From Verrucomicrobiaceae bacterium (GTDB taxonomy: Bacteria > Verrucomicrobiota > Verrucomicrobiia > Verrucomicrobiales > Verrucomicrobiaceae), in NCBI GenBank assembly GCA_016713245.1, contig JADJPM010000001.1:1798001-1862000 (forward strand): DNA of 64,000 nucleotides. Reading direction: 5' to 3'. Below are positions 17,177 through 25,769 of this stretch, one piece after another (the stretch's first letter is position 1; each line of letters begins with the position of its first letter). A program made the translations under genes and the position numbers. The notes beneath the pieces were generated by a model. It was given only the letters and a program-made list of their open reading frames with translations. It had not been told where the DNA came from and made no database searches.

Positions 17177-17941
17177 ATGCCTGTCCTCGACCAGTTTCGC
17201 CTCGCTGGAAAACGTGCCCTCATCACCGGTGGCTCACGCGGGCTTGGTTTGGAGATGGCGAAGGCGCTGAGCGAGGCCGGGGCGGAGGTTATCATCACCG
17301 GATCGAGTGAGGCGAACTTGCTCAAGGCATGTGAGGAATGGCCCTTCACCACGATCCAGGTCGATCTATCGAAGCCGGAAGAGGCGGAGAGGCTGTGTGA
17401 TGTGGTTTTGAACGATCATCCTCCCATCGACATCCTCATCAACAATGTCGGCGGCCGCCGCATCAACACGCCGACGGAGGATCTGGCTCTCGAAGACTGG
17501 CAGCGGATCATCGACTTGAATCTCACGCAGGCCTTCATCCTCACGAAGCGTCTCGGCGGGGCGATGATCCCGCGAAAGTGGGGCCGCATCATTAACATCT
17601 CCTCCATCAACGCGTTCTGGCCCGGCAAAGCGATGCGCGGCCGCAGCTACGAGACCTCGAAAGGTGCGTTGACGATGTTCACGAAGGCCGTGGCCGCGGA
17701 TTGGGCCGTGCATGGCATCACCGTGAATGCCATCGCGCCCGGTCCGTTCCTGACGGACGCGAATCGGCGCTGGATCGGCGAAAAGCCTGAGTTTGAAGGC
17801 GAAGTGACCACCAGTATTCCGATGGGCCGCTGGGGCAGGCCGGAGGAGATCGGGCCGCTGGCGCTGTATCTGGCCAGTGAGGCCAGCAGCTTCATGACGG
17901 GCAGTGTTTTGGTGCTGGATGGCGGCAAGCTGCTGTGGTGA
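17177..17941 (+). CDS. SDR-family NAD(P)-dependent oxidoreductase
   Basis: This classical short-chain dehydrogenase has 254 residues. It has the cofactor loop TGGSRGLGLEMAKALSEAGA (residues about 17-36), NNVGG in place of the usual NNAG, the catalytic Ser in INISSINAF, and Tyr-Lys in RSYETSKGAL. The C-terminal MGRWGRPEEIGPLALYLASEAS and SVLVLDGGKLLW are typical of FabG/gluconate 5-dehydrogenase-like members. The substrate cannot be deduced. It stands alone, divergent from DUF2339 and converging with the gene at 17951. Confidence 0.88.
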   Translation: MPVLDQFRLAGKRALITGGSRGLGLEMAKALSEAGAEVIITGSSEANLLKACEEWPFTTIQVDLSKPEEAERLCDVVLNDHPPIDILINNVGGRRINTPTEDLALEDWQRIIDLNLTQAFILTKRLGGAMIPRKWGRIINISSINAFWPGKAMRGRSYETSKGALTMFTKAVAADWAVHGITVNAIAPGPFLTDANRRWIGEKPEFEGEVTTSIPMGRWGRPEEIGPLALYLASEASSFMTGSVLVLDGGKLLW

Positions 17942-17950
17942 GTCGGCATC

Positions 17951-18544
17951 TCAGGGCGTGAAGGAGGCCACGATCGCCAGCGCCATCTTGCGGGCTTTGT
18001 TGACCCCGCCGTGGGAGTCGAAGATCCAGATGGCGATCATGAGGCCGCTGGCCTCGTGATGCAGGGCAAACATCCGGCCCGCTTTGTCATACACTCCAAA
18101 GAAGCCGACCAGATGCACCGAGTGCTCCTGCTCCATCTCAGGCCCGTGGGTGCCTGTCCTGCGCTCGATGGGGTAGCTGGTGTGCGTGCCGCCAAACCAG
18201 CCCGGCTTCAGGTCGGCGTAGCTCCAGCTGGTGCTCAGAGCCCCGCGTGCCTGCTGACGAAACTGATCGAAGCTGCCGTGCAAGCGTGCCTGCGAGACCG
18301 CCACCATGCCATCACAATCCCAGGTGCCGGCGAGCGTGTGGCGAAACTTGCGGTAGGCGATGAGGGCCTGGAGACTGGCATCATGATTGTAGCTGCCAGG
18401 CAGCACGGGGATGTAGCCGGAGGGCAGGTTGACGCTGCCACCACCCGGCAAAGGTGCCCGGACCGGTTTTGACCAAAAGGCACGAAGGGGTGTGGCGGAG
18501 AAAAGCGCGGCCACGCTACCAAGAATCCAAGGACGTCTCATCAT
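17951..18544 (-). CDS. Secreted hypothetical protein, last gene of a seven-gene run
   Basis: This 197-residue protein has a signal-like N-terminus (LGSVAALFSATPLRA). The body contains a GTWDCDGMVAVSQARLHGSFDQ segment, a central GTHTSYPIERRTGTHGPEMEQEHSVHLVGFFGVYD, and a C-terminal FDSHGGVNKARKMALAIVASF. No family was recognised. It lies 27 bp after the gene at 18572 and is the promoter-distal member of the minus-strand run. Confidence 0.65.
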   Translation of the reverse strand: MMRRPWILGSVAALFSATPLRAFWSKPVRAPLPGGGSVNLPSGYIPVLPGSYNHDASLQALIAYRKFRHTLAGTWDCDGMVAVSQARLHGSFDQFRQQARGALSTSWSYADLKPGWFGGTHTSYPIERRTGTHGPEMEQEHSVHLVGFFGVYDKAGRMFALHHEASGLMIAIWIFDSHGGVNKARKMALAIVASFTP

Positions 18545-18571
18545 GATCAGGGAAGAAGGAAGTTGAGTTGT

Positions 18572-19363
18572 TTAGACACCACAGTCGAACGCGAGCACTT
18601 GTTCTAGCCGCCCATCGTGCCACTGCCAGATCTGCGTGCCGCCGCCTTCGTAATAGGCGGTGTGGACAAGTACCTCGAGGGTACCGTCCCCATTGAGATC
18701 GAGCAGGCCGGCCAGATCGTAGATGCTCGGCGCGGCCTCGGGATCCTTGGCGGGGTAAAACTCTCCGGCCACCAGCCGCAGGCTGGTCTCGCCGGCGGCG
18801 CGGATGGCGACGAAGGAGTAGTCGCCCGGCTGTGTCTCCATGAGTTCCGCCGCGTTGGCATAACGGGTGGCGGTGATGATTTCAATGGGAGCGCCGGCAC
18901 TTGGCAGATCGACGCGATAGGCCTGTTGAATCTGGACCTTCGATTGAGTGATGCCTTTGGTGGCAAGCAGCCTGGCGACGGCTTGGACAAGGGCCGCGTC
19001 ATCCGTTTTGAGCTTCTCCGGTTTACGCGGCATGGGGTCCCACGAGGCGTTCACGCCGATGGCGCGGTGTTTCAAATCAGGTGCCGGGGTGAGCTTTTGC
19101 ATCCATACGTCCGGGCACACATCCGCCTCGGGCGCGGCCTTGCCGGCGGAGGCGCGGCCGATCTCGCCCGCCAGAGTGAAAAGGCGATACGAGGTCTTGG
19201 CGGGCAAGCGCCTGCCCGCAGCCTCGCTATTGAGCCAGCGGCCGTCAGCATGACCACCGATGACATAGCGCCAGGGCAGCTCCATGAAGCTGGCGAACGA
19301 GCTGCCCTCCCGGGCGCAGACGCAGGAGGAGGCGAGGCAGAGAAGCAGGAGGCTCAGGCGCAT
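18572..19363 (-). CDS. Secreted hypothetical protein with a DLNGDG calcium-loop-like motif
   Basis: This 263-residue protein starts with a signal peptide containing Cys (LLLLCLASSCVCA), so a lipoprotein is possible though no clean lipobox is seen. Near the C-terminus, LLDLNGDGTLEVLVHTAYYEGGGTQIWQW resembles the FG-GAP/VCBS-type blades found in proteins that report or bind ligands. The rest is unrecognised. It is 16 bp downstream of the gene at 19380 and 27 bp upstream of the one at 17951. Confidence 0.65.
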   Translation of the reverse strand: MRLSLLLLCLASSCVCAREGSSFASFMELPWRYVIGGHADGRWLNSEAAGRRLPAKTSYRLFTLAGEIGRASAGKAAPEADVCPDVWMQKLTPAPDLKHRAIGVNASWDPMPRKPEKLKTDDAALVQAVARLLATKGITQSKVQIQQAYRVDLPSAGAPIEIITATRYANAAELMETQPGDYSFVAIRAAGETSLRLVAGEFYPAKDPEAAPSIYDLAGLLDLNGDGTLEVLVHTAYYEGGGTQIWQWHDGRLEQVLAFDCGV

Positions 19364-19379
19364 GGTAGGAGTGGTACAA

Positions 19380-20453
19380 TCAGGGTTCGGCGGGCGCGTC
19401 CACCGCGTCGATCACTTTCGCCTGGCCGCTGACATTAAAGCGGACGCTGACTCGTTTGTGAAAGCCGTCGCCTTCATCGCCTTTGGTGAAGCTGCCGAAG
19501 CAGGTCAGCACGAGCGTGTCCGCATCCCGCCAGTATTCCGCGTCCACGAGGCCGTCGCGTTCATCGAAGCCGTGGCTGGCGAGGGTCTTCTTTTCCTTGG
19601 CAAAAAAATCGGGCAGGGGCAGCGGCTGCCAGCTTCCGTCCTTGAACCGAAAGACCTGCGTGCGGGTGAAGCGCGGACCGTCGCCAAGGCGCAGGGCCAG
19701 CCGGTCGCAGGAGGGATTCCAAACCAGCCAGCAGGGCATGGGGCAGGACTCATCCGGCTTGTCACCAAAGAGCACCACGGGCTGGATCTTCGCGTCGTGG
19801 CTTTTCAGCGTGATGCGTGTGACCTCATCACCGTCGCGAGTGAAGGTCACGTGCCATTTTTCATCGGGCGAGTCATGATCACCTTCTTCTTTTCCTCCGC
19901 CGGGAAGGGCGTGGCGGAGGCTGGCACCGGAGCGGAATGCCCATTCGCCGCCCATGCGGATGTCGTCGAGCCGCCAGCGGTCCGCCAAACGCTGGAAGAC
20001 CCAGGTGTCGGTCCATTCCACCTTGTCGAGCCCGGGCTCGTCGTAGCTGTTGTGCACCTTCACCGTGGCCTCCGTGGAGGGAGCGGCAAACACTTCGCCG
20101 ATCTCCCATGTTTTGACCCCTTCAAAGAGACTGCTGAAAAGGTCGCCCTCGACCCACTGGGGCTTCTCGTCGGGATGCTGGCGCATCTGCTCCTGCTGCC
20201 GCGTGCGGGCGACTTCGATGACCGAGGCCAGTGGTGGAGTCAGCATGCCTTCGAGGCGTTTCATCTGCGCCGGTGAGGGCAGGCCGCTGATGCGCTCGCG
20301 GCGCAGCTCGGTGCAGAGCGCGGTCGCGGCCGCACGCAGCTCATCCCGTTGCCGCGTCAGCGCATGGTGCTCCTCGGCGAGGCTGGCTTTTCCAGCCGGT
20401 TCCGCGGCCAGGCATGGCAGCACGCTGAAGATGAGGAGCGGGAGCGCTTTCAT
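19380..20453 (-). CDS. Secreted hypothetical protein
   Basis: The protein has 357 residues with a signal peptide (MKALPLLIFSVLPCLAAEP; the Cys near its end could be a lipobox), a helical segment rich in Arg/Glu/Gln (residues about 25-95), and a beta-rich body with W-containing strands such as EWTDTWVFQRLADRWRLDDI. No named family was recognised. The ATG at 20453 is chosen by the signal peptide; the frame stays open 29 codons upstream. It follows the gene at 20554 by 100 bp, the widest gap in the run. Confidence 0.65.
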   Translation of the reverse strand: MKALPLLIFSVLPCLAAEPAGKASLAEEHHALTRQRDELRAAATALCTELRRERISGLPSPAQMKRLEGMLTPPLASVIEVARTRQQEQMRQHPDEKPQWVEGDLFSSLFEGVKTWEIGEVFAAPSTEATVKVHNSYDEPGLDKVEWTDTWVFQRLADRWRLDDIRMGGEWAFRSGASLRHALPGGGKEEGDHDSPDEKWHVTFTRDGDEVTRITLKSHDAKIQPVVLFGDKPDESCPMPCWLVWNPSCDRLALRLGDGPRFTRTQVFRFKDGSWQPLPLPDFFAKEKKTLASHGFDERDGLVDAEYWRDADTLVLTCFGSFTKGDEGDGFHKRVSVRFNVSGQAKVIDAVDAPAEP

Positions 20454-20553
20454 GATGAGTAAGGCTTGGGGATGATTTCCGCAGCGAAACGTGACCCGGA
20501 GTCTGCGGACGAATGGAAAGGGGTCAACGGTGGAGAGCATGGCGGAAAGGCGT

Positions 20554-21171
20554 TCACGGATCCTGGCTGCCGATGCGAGCGAAAAGCTCGCGGCAGAGCA
20601 TCTCGCGATCCTCGTCCTGAAACCTCAGGATGAAGCCGCGCTGGCTCATGTCGTAAACCGAGTCGGCCAGGCCGTGAAGAACGAGAAGCAGCATGGCAAA
20701 CTGGCCCGCCGTCACCCCATCATGCGTGCGCACGCCGTGCATGAGCGCCGCGATGACAGGCGGCGGATGCCATTCCTCCGCGAGCAGCAGGGCCTGGGTG
20801 AGAGCCGGACCGGGCTCTCGCAGAGCCTTGCCAAGGACGTCGCTACGCTGCTCCGCGCTGAAAAGCTCCGCCGCGTGACTGATGAGGGCCAGCCGCAGTT
20901 CATCATCGCCATTTCGAAAGGCACGCAGGAGCGCCGCTTGAGCGCCCTCGGTGCCGAGGGCGGCCAGCGCCTCCGCATCCCGCCAGTCCTGCACGCCGCG
21001 AGAGACGAGCAGGCTTTCGATGCCGGCCCGTTCCGCGGGCGAGGCCTCGGCGAGGAGTGTCAGGTCGTATCCCGTGCCGTCGTGCCAGCGTTCGTGGTTC
21101 ATGACCATGCTTTCACGGAAGCGTTCGAGCACGGAGGCTCCTCCAGATGGATGGGGTGAAGGCATGCTCAT
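20554..21171 (-). CDS. Cytoplasmic helical (HEAT-like) hypothetical protein
   Basis: This 205-residue, Ala/Leu/Glu-rich, apparently all-helical product lacks a signal peptide. The stretch GTEGAQAALLRAFRNGDDELRLALISHAAELF looks like HEAT-type helical pairs used for protein contacts. No catalytic motif was seen. It lies 42 bp downstream of the membrane-protein gene at 21214. The paralogous helical pattern in the 327-residue neighbour (22558) suggests that the two may work on the same partner, which is inference only. Confidence 0.6.
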   Translation of the reverse strand: MSMPSPHPSGGASVLERFRESMVMNHERWHDGTGYDLTLLAEASPAERAGIESLLVSRGVQDWRDAEALAALGTEGAQAALLRAFRNGDDELRLALISHAAELFSAEQRSDVLGKALREPGPALTQALLLAEEWHPPPVIAALMHGVRTHDGVTAGQFAMLLLVLHGLADSVYDMSQRGFILRFQDEDREMLCRELFARIGSQDP

Positions 21172-21213
21172 GGCGCGGAGGAAAGGCAGAGAGTCATGGG
21201 AACGAGATGCACG

Positions 21214-22542
21214 CTACTCCGTCAACCAGCGCAACCAGGACGGCCCCTGCCAGACGGTGGGCCGCCAGGTCCAACCCGAGCGGGTGACCGCTTCCCGCAG
21301 CGGGCTTTTCATTTCATCCAGATTGAACGTGTAGGTGTACGCGAGCTCCGGTTTGAAGCGGCCGTGTTCATCCAGTTGCAGACCAAAGACGCTCTGCCGT
21401 TCCACTTGGAAGAAGACGATTCCCGTCGATGCCTTCCAGTCCAGACTGGCTCCTCGCGGTCCAGCCGACCAGTCGCAGGTGGAACTGTAGTCCGTGATGC
21501 GGACGACGCGGCCCGGTTCATCCAGGCTGAGGCGCAGGCGAAACGAACGGCGCAGTCCATGGGCCCGCGCGTGATCGACCCACTTGGCGTCCGCATAGCG
21601 CCAGTCGGCGATGAACTGCCCCGGCCTCTCGCCATTCGTGATCGTGAACGGCACATCGAGATCATTGACCGCCATCAGCCGTGAAACGAGCTCCTGCCGG
21701 GAAACCGGGACCGTGCCGGCAGCAGGCGGAGCACTGGCGGCCCATGCCGCGCCTTTGAAAAACCAGCCCACGTAAAAAACGAGCATCAGCACGCTGCCCG
21801 CTAGTTTGGCCGGCAGCGGAGCAAAGACGGCGGCGAGCGGCTGAAGGGCGGGCAAGAGCGGGGCGGGCGGCGGGGGCGTGATGGCTGGAAAGTGCAAATC
21901 CAGCCTAGTGGCCGCACGACGGGCGGAGCAGGCCTCACGAGTGAGTCCGGTCCACACCAGGAGCACACGCCCGGTGCGCAGCATCTCGATGAAATCTCCC
22001 TGCAGCCCGCGTTTGGCCCGCCAGCCGTGAGTTTCATCCCCGCTGGTCCCATGAAGCTGGAATCCACGGTGATAAGCGGCAGCGGCCCGCTTCGCTGCAG
22101 CGTCATCAGGAAACTGGGCCACGAGCATCGTCTCGCCGCTCAAGGTCACCGCCGCCTCCGCAGCCTCCGCCTCATCGAGAATGCCCGGCAGGCTGCTTCT
22201 GGCCTCGCGAATGAGTTTTGGGTCCACATCCGCCCCGAAGAGCTCCTCACGGTCCGCGAGGCGCCCATCCCGCAGCTCCAAACCGGGCGATTTTTGAGTT
22301 TCCGCCACCGGCACTCTCGCCTGCACCAACTGGCCGATGAGGAAGACGAGCGCCATGGGGAGCATGAGCACCGCCATGAAAAGGATGGGTCGCAGCGAGA
22401 CACCTGCCGCACGCATGATCAGGCCGACAAAGCCCAGCACGAGGGGAAGGGCCACGCAGAGAACGATGCCGACCATGAGCCCGTCATTGGCCCGCAAGGC
22501 CGCGAGCATCTGGCTGAGAAAAGAGTCGGAGGAGGCGGTCAT
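21214..22542 (-). CDS. Membrane protein with two helices and a C-terminal beta domain, unknown
   Basis: The 442-residue protein has N-terminal membrane segments (residues about 23-70: VGIVLCVALPLVLGFVGLI and ILFMAVLMLPMALVFLIGQL), an extracytoplasmic or cytosolic region of about 150 residues, another hydrophobic segment (LAGSVLMLVFYVGWFFKGA, about 243-261), and a C-terminal domain with PFTITNGERPGQFIADWRYADAKW and VVRITDYSSTCDWS. I recall similar unnamed C-terminal domains in other bacterial hypothetical proteins but no function. The gap to the upstream gene is 15 bp. Confidence 0.65.
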   Translation of the reverse strand: MTASSDSFLSQMLAALRANDGLMVGIVLCVALPLVLGFVGLIMRAAGVSLRPILFMAVLMLPMALVFLIGQLVQARVPVAETQKSPGLELRDGRLADREELFGADVDPKLIREARSSLPGILDEAEAAEAAVTLSGETMLVAQFPDDAAAKRAAAAYHRGFQLHGTSGDETHGWRAKRGLQGDFIEMLRTGRVLLVWTGLTREACSARRAATRLDLHFPAITPPPPAPLLPALQPLAAVFAPLPAKLAGSVLMLVFYVGWFFKGAAWAASAPPAAGTVPVSRQELVSRLMAVNDLDVPFTITNGERPGQFIADWRYADAKWVDHARAHGLRRSFRLRLSLDEPGRVVRITDYSSTCDWSAGPRGASLDWKASTGIVFFQVERQSVFGLQLDEHGRFKPELAYTYTFNLDEMKSPLREAVTRSGWTWRPTVWQGPSWLRWLTE

Positions 22543-22557
22543 GCGATGGAGGAAGGT

Positions 22558-23541
22558 TCAAGCTTGAGGCGGCGCGGTGGATTCGAGCAGGGCGGTCACG
22601 AGGCGCAGGCGGTCCACCAGGGTGGTGTCATGCCGGGCCACCTTGCGCATGAGCGCCCGCAGCACCGTGGGCGCCTCGCTCGTCCGTGGCCGCAGTTCGG
22701 CAAGCATGAGCAGCAGCAGCTCAAAGCAGTCCCAGTGGGTGAGGCGGTCCGGCACGTCCGGCAGCGGAGTCAGCGGCACCGCCTGCAGCGCCTCCAAGAT
22801 CAGCGGCAGGCACTCCGAGCGTGGCGCCGCACGCAGCAGGGCCAGCGCCGCCTGAAGCGGACCCGCCCGGCCGCTGCGCAGAAGCTCCTCCAGGCGCTGG
22901 GGCGCATCTTGCATCCCCGTCAGCAACTCCGCCGCGATGGTGCTGCCAGGCCCGCTGCCCTGAGCGTATGGCAAAAGCACCTCCGTGTCCGTTTCCGGCG
23001 TGAGTTGCATCGCCTGCCAGACCACGGCAAAGCCAGCGAGTTGCGGCGGCAGGGCCGCAGGAGGTGGTTCCGATGGAACGCCCGTCAGCAGCAACTGCTG
23101 GCGGACACCGAGATCCGCCTGTTCCTCATGCAGCGCCGCTTCACGCCTTTCCAAGTCCTCCACCGAGAAGCCAGTCCAGCCGGCTGGCAGATAACGATGC
23201 CCTCGACGCACCCAGCTGGCAGGCATCGGCCATAAAACCTCCCGTTCATGCGGTTCGAGCCGCGCCCAGGATGCCAGCCAGGTCATCACCTCCGGCTTGA
23301 GCATGAGAGCGATATGCACACTCCATGCCTCGCCCGTGAAGCGGCCGTCATCGCCGCGCAGTTCGCTGCAGGTCACCGCGCCGCAGCCGCAGCAGGCATG
23401 CACGGCCCACGCCTGGAAACCCGGCTCCAGCAGCACGGGGCGGTGCAGCCGTTCATCACAGCCGCAGTCCACCCGGCGCTCTTCCAGCACTTTTTCCGCC
23501 GGTGGCGGATGGCTCAGCTGATGCCGACGGAGCGCATTCAT
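22558..23541 (-). CDS. Hypothetical protein with N-terminal cysteine cluster and helical repeats
   Basis: The protein has 327 residues. The first 60 carry a Cys-rich patch (DCGCDERLHRP, then ACCGCGAVTC) that could bind zinc, followed by a Trp/Glu-rich middle and a helical, HEAT-like C-terminal half (LQAALALLRAAPRSECLPL and similar). There is no signal peptide. Spacing is 15 bp to the next gene and 7 bp from the previous one, so it is clearly within an operon. Function unknown. Confidence 0.6.
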   Translation of the reverse strand: MNALRRHQLSHPPPAEKVLEERRVDCGCDERLHRPVLLEPGFQAWAVHACCGCGAVTCSELRGDDGRFTGEAWSVHIALMLKPEVMTWLASWARLEPHEREVLWPMPASWVRRGHRYLPAGWTGFSVEDLERREAALHEEQADLGVRQQLLLTGVPSEPPPAALPPQLAGFAVVWQAMQLTPETDTEVLLPYAQGSGPGSTIAAELLTGMQDAPQRLEELLRSGRAGPLQAALALLRAAPRSECLPLILEALQAVPLTPLPDVPDRLTHWDCFELLLLMLAELRPRTSEAPTVLRALMRKVARHDTTLVDRLRLVTALLESTAPPQA

Positions 23542-23548
23542 GATCGTT

Positions 23549-24667
23549 TTATCGGAGACCTCCGGGGCGACGCGTTTTCAATCCCTGAGCCGCCAGCCAG
23601 ACCGCCAGACCAAGAGAGCCGCCGCCAACAACCAGATGAATGCCCATGCAGGTCCAAAACAGCGCAGGCTCTGCCTCACGCACCACCGTGCGACGCAGTC
23701 CACCTTTGGCCACCGGCAGCCGGATCTGTCCTTTCTCGAAACCATCCTTGGCCTGCCAGCCCATAAACGCCACCACGGCGAGCAAGGCCAGCAGCATGCC
23801 GAGCAAGCCGCCCTTCTGTCCGGCTGACGTGGCCCCATTCACATGATGGGCAACAACTGCCCCAGCAGGAACCGTGGTCACGTCCACATCGTCTGCATAC
23901 TCATAATCAGGCTCACGGAACTCGCTCTTGATGCGGGCGACGATCTCTTCGCGACGGTCCCGAGCCCACTCAGGCATCTGCGACCAAGCCTTCGCGGTGG
24001 GAAAATAGATCACATGATGAGCCCGCCCGGTCAGCATCTCGCCGCTGATGTCCAGCCGCTGCCATGCCCCGCCGTGAAGTTCCTCATAAAACAGGCAGTC
24101 CCGGCCGCGATGCCCGACACGCCAGCCGCGTTCACGGTCCCGTGCTGTGGTTTCGGCCTTCGGTGCCTCAGATGCATTGGGCACAGGAGGGGGGAGGCTT
24201 TTCCGCGAAATCCCAAACTCCCGACGCACTCCCGGCGTCAGCGCAAAGACCAGCAGACCGCCGAGCACCGCGGTCAAAGGCGCGGAAAACTGAGATCCGG
24301 AGTGATACACCGTGCTCTTCACCCCGCTCGGCAGCACGGTGGTGGTCACCGCCGGCTTCGCCGGACGCATCCCTTCAACCACCTGCCAGCCGATGGCCAA
24401 CAACAGGCCTGCCACCAGATACACCCAAGACCAGCGCCATCGCCGCAGCAATCCGATGCCTGCCACGCAACTCGCCGGTGGCGCCACCACGATCAGCAGG
24501 AACCCGGACAACTCCGTGTTTTGCGTCCCGTAACTGCCGGCCAGGATCATCAGGAACGAAAAGAAACTGATCACCGAAAGCGCCGCGCTGCCCAGAATGA
24601 CCATCCAGCCCAGCAGGGTGACCAGCAGAGAACGGCGGGCTGGTGCGGAGGTGGCAGAGTAGCTCAT
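23549..24667 (-). CDS. Multi-spanning membrane protein, first gene of the seven-gene run
   Basis: The 372-residue protein starts at MSYSATSAPARRS. It has an N-terminal block of four hydrophobic helices (residues about 14-140), a soluble middle domain with WRVGHRGRDCLFYEELHGG and REEIVARIKSEFREPDYEYAD, and two further helices in the C-terminal 90 residues (LLGMLLALLAVVAFMGW; MGIHLVVGGGSLGLAVWLAA). No family was recognised. It is the promoter-proximal gene, divergent from the DapA-family gene across a 131-bp gap that must hold both promoters. ATG 24667 is the first good start. Confidence 0.65.
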   Translation of the reverse strand: MSYSATSAPARRSLLVTLLGWMVILGSAALSVISFFSFLMILAGSYGTQNTELSGFLLIVVAPPASCVAGIGLLRRWRWSWVYLVAGLLLAIGWQVVEGMRPAKPAVTTTVLPSGVKSTVYHSGSQFSAPLTAVLGGLLVFALTPGVRREFGISRKSLPPPVPNASEAPKAETTARDRERGWRVGHRGRDCLFYEELHGGAWQRLDISGEMLTGRAHHVIYFPTAKAWSQMPEWARDRREEIVARIKSEFREPDYEYADDVDVTTVPAGAVVAHHVNGATSAGQKGGLLGMLLALLAVVAFMGWQAKDGFEKGQIRLPVAKGGLRRTVVREAEPALFWTCMGIHLVVGGGSLGLAVWLAAQGLKTRRPGGLR

Positions 24668-24798
24668 GCGGGGAGGATTGTGGAGCACCCGCGTTGGCTT
24701 GCAAGATCAAGTGCGGCAGCGCCACCCCGGTCCGCCGAACGTAAATTTCCTGAGCAAAGCCCCCGCCGTGGCTGGTATTGTCTCCGCTTCGCCCTTCC

Positions 24799-25716
24799 AT
24801 GACTCCAACCTCCAAGCACCCACTCCGCGGCGTCCTGCCGGTTTTTCAGACTCCTTGGTTGGAGGATGAGACGTTTGATCTCGAAACGTTGGAGCGGGAG
24901 ATCGCGTGGCTTTACGATTGTGGGGCGAATGGAATCGTGATGGCAATGGTCTCCGAAACGCTGCGACTGGATAGCGAGGAACGCGAGCAACTCGCGGCGG
25001 CGGCGTGTCGATTCGGCAAAGATCGTGGCGTGGTCGTCATCAGTGTGGGGGCAGAGTCATCCAAAGTCGCGGAGCGATATGCGAAGCATGCTGAAGCCGT
25101 CGGCGCTGATGCGGTGATGGCGATTCCGCCGGTTTCCATCGGGATCGGCGAGAATGAGCTGCTGGCGTATTACACGCGGATCATCGAGGCGATCCGCATT
25201 CCGGTGATCGTGCAGGATGCGAGCGGCTATGTGGGCAAACCGATGCCGATTGCGATGCAGGCGCGGCTCTTGGACGAGTTCGGGCCGGAGCGTGTGCAAT
25301 ACAAGCCGGAGGCGAGCCCCATCGGGCCAAAGCTGAGCGAACTGCGAGATGCGACGAAGGGCCGTGCCCGCGTGTTTGAGGGCACGGGCGGCATTGCGCT
25401 GGTGGATTCGTTCAAGCGTGGTGTGGTTGGCACGATGCCGGGGGCGGATCTGATTCGTGGCATCGTGCCGCTGTGGAAGGCGCTGGAGGCCGGCGATGCG
25501 GAAAAGGCGGATCGCATTCATGGGCCGCTGTCAGCGCTGATTTCGATGCAGACGAGCCTGGATGGCTTTTTGGCGGTGGAGAAGCATCTGCTGAAGCGTC
25601 AGGGCATCTTCAAAAACACGCTCGTGCGCGGTCCGGTGGGCTTCAAACTGGATGCGGAGACGACGCGCGAGGTGGAGCGGCAGTTTGACCGCATGATCGC
25701 GGCAGCGGAGTCGTGA
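24799..25716 (+). CDS. Dihydrodipicolinate synthase/N-acetylneuraminate lyase-family protein
   Basis: The 305-residue TIM-barrel aldolase of the DapA/NAL superfamily shows GVLPVFQTPWLEDETFD at the start and the Schiff-base lysine in VQYKPEASPIGPKL (residue about 167). The position where true DapA has the tyrosine motif YNVPxRTG reads IVQDASGYVG instead, so this is probably not the lysine-pathway enzyme but a sugar-acid or keto-acid lyase/dehydratase of the same family. It is followed by rlmN after 53 bp. The start at 24799 excludes a seven-codon TTG extension. Confidence 0.82.
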   Translation: MTPTSKHPLRGVLPVFQTPWLEDETFDLETLEREIAWLYDCGANGIVMAMVSETLRLDSEEREQLAAAACRFGKDRGVVVISVGAESSKVAERYAKHAEAVGADAVMAIPPVSIGIGENELLAYYTRIIEAIRIPVIVQDASGYVGKPMPIAMQARLLDEFGPERVQYKPEASPIGPKLSELRDATKGRARVFEGTGGIALVDSFKRGVVGTMPGADLIRGIVPLWKALEAGDAEKADRIHGPLSALISMQTSLDGFLAVEKHLLKRQGIFKNTLVRGPVGFKLDAETTREVERQFDRMIAAAES

Positions 25717-25769
25717 TGGCGGAGCAAATCTCGAATTTCCAAGCGGGGTTTCCACGCCACTAGTGCGCG

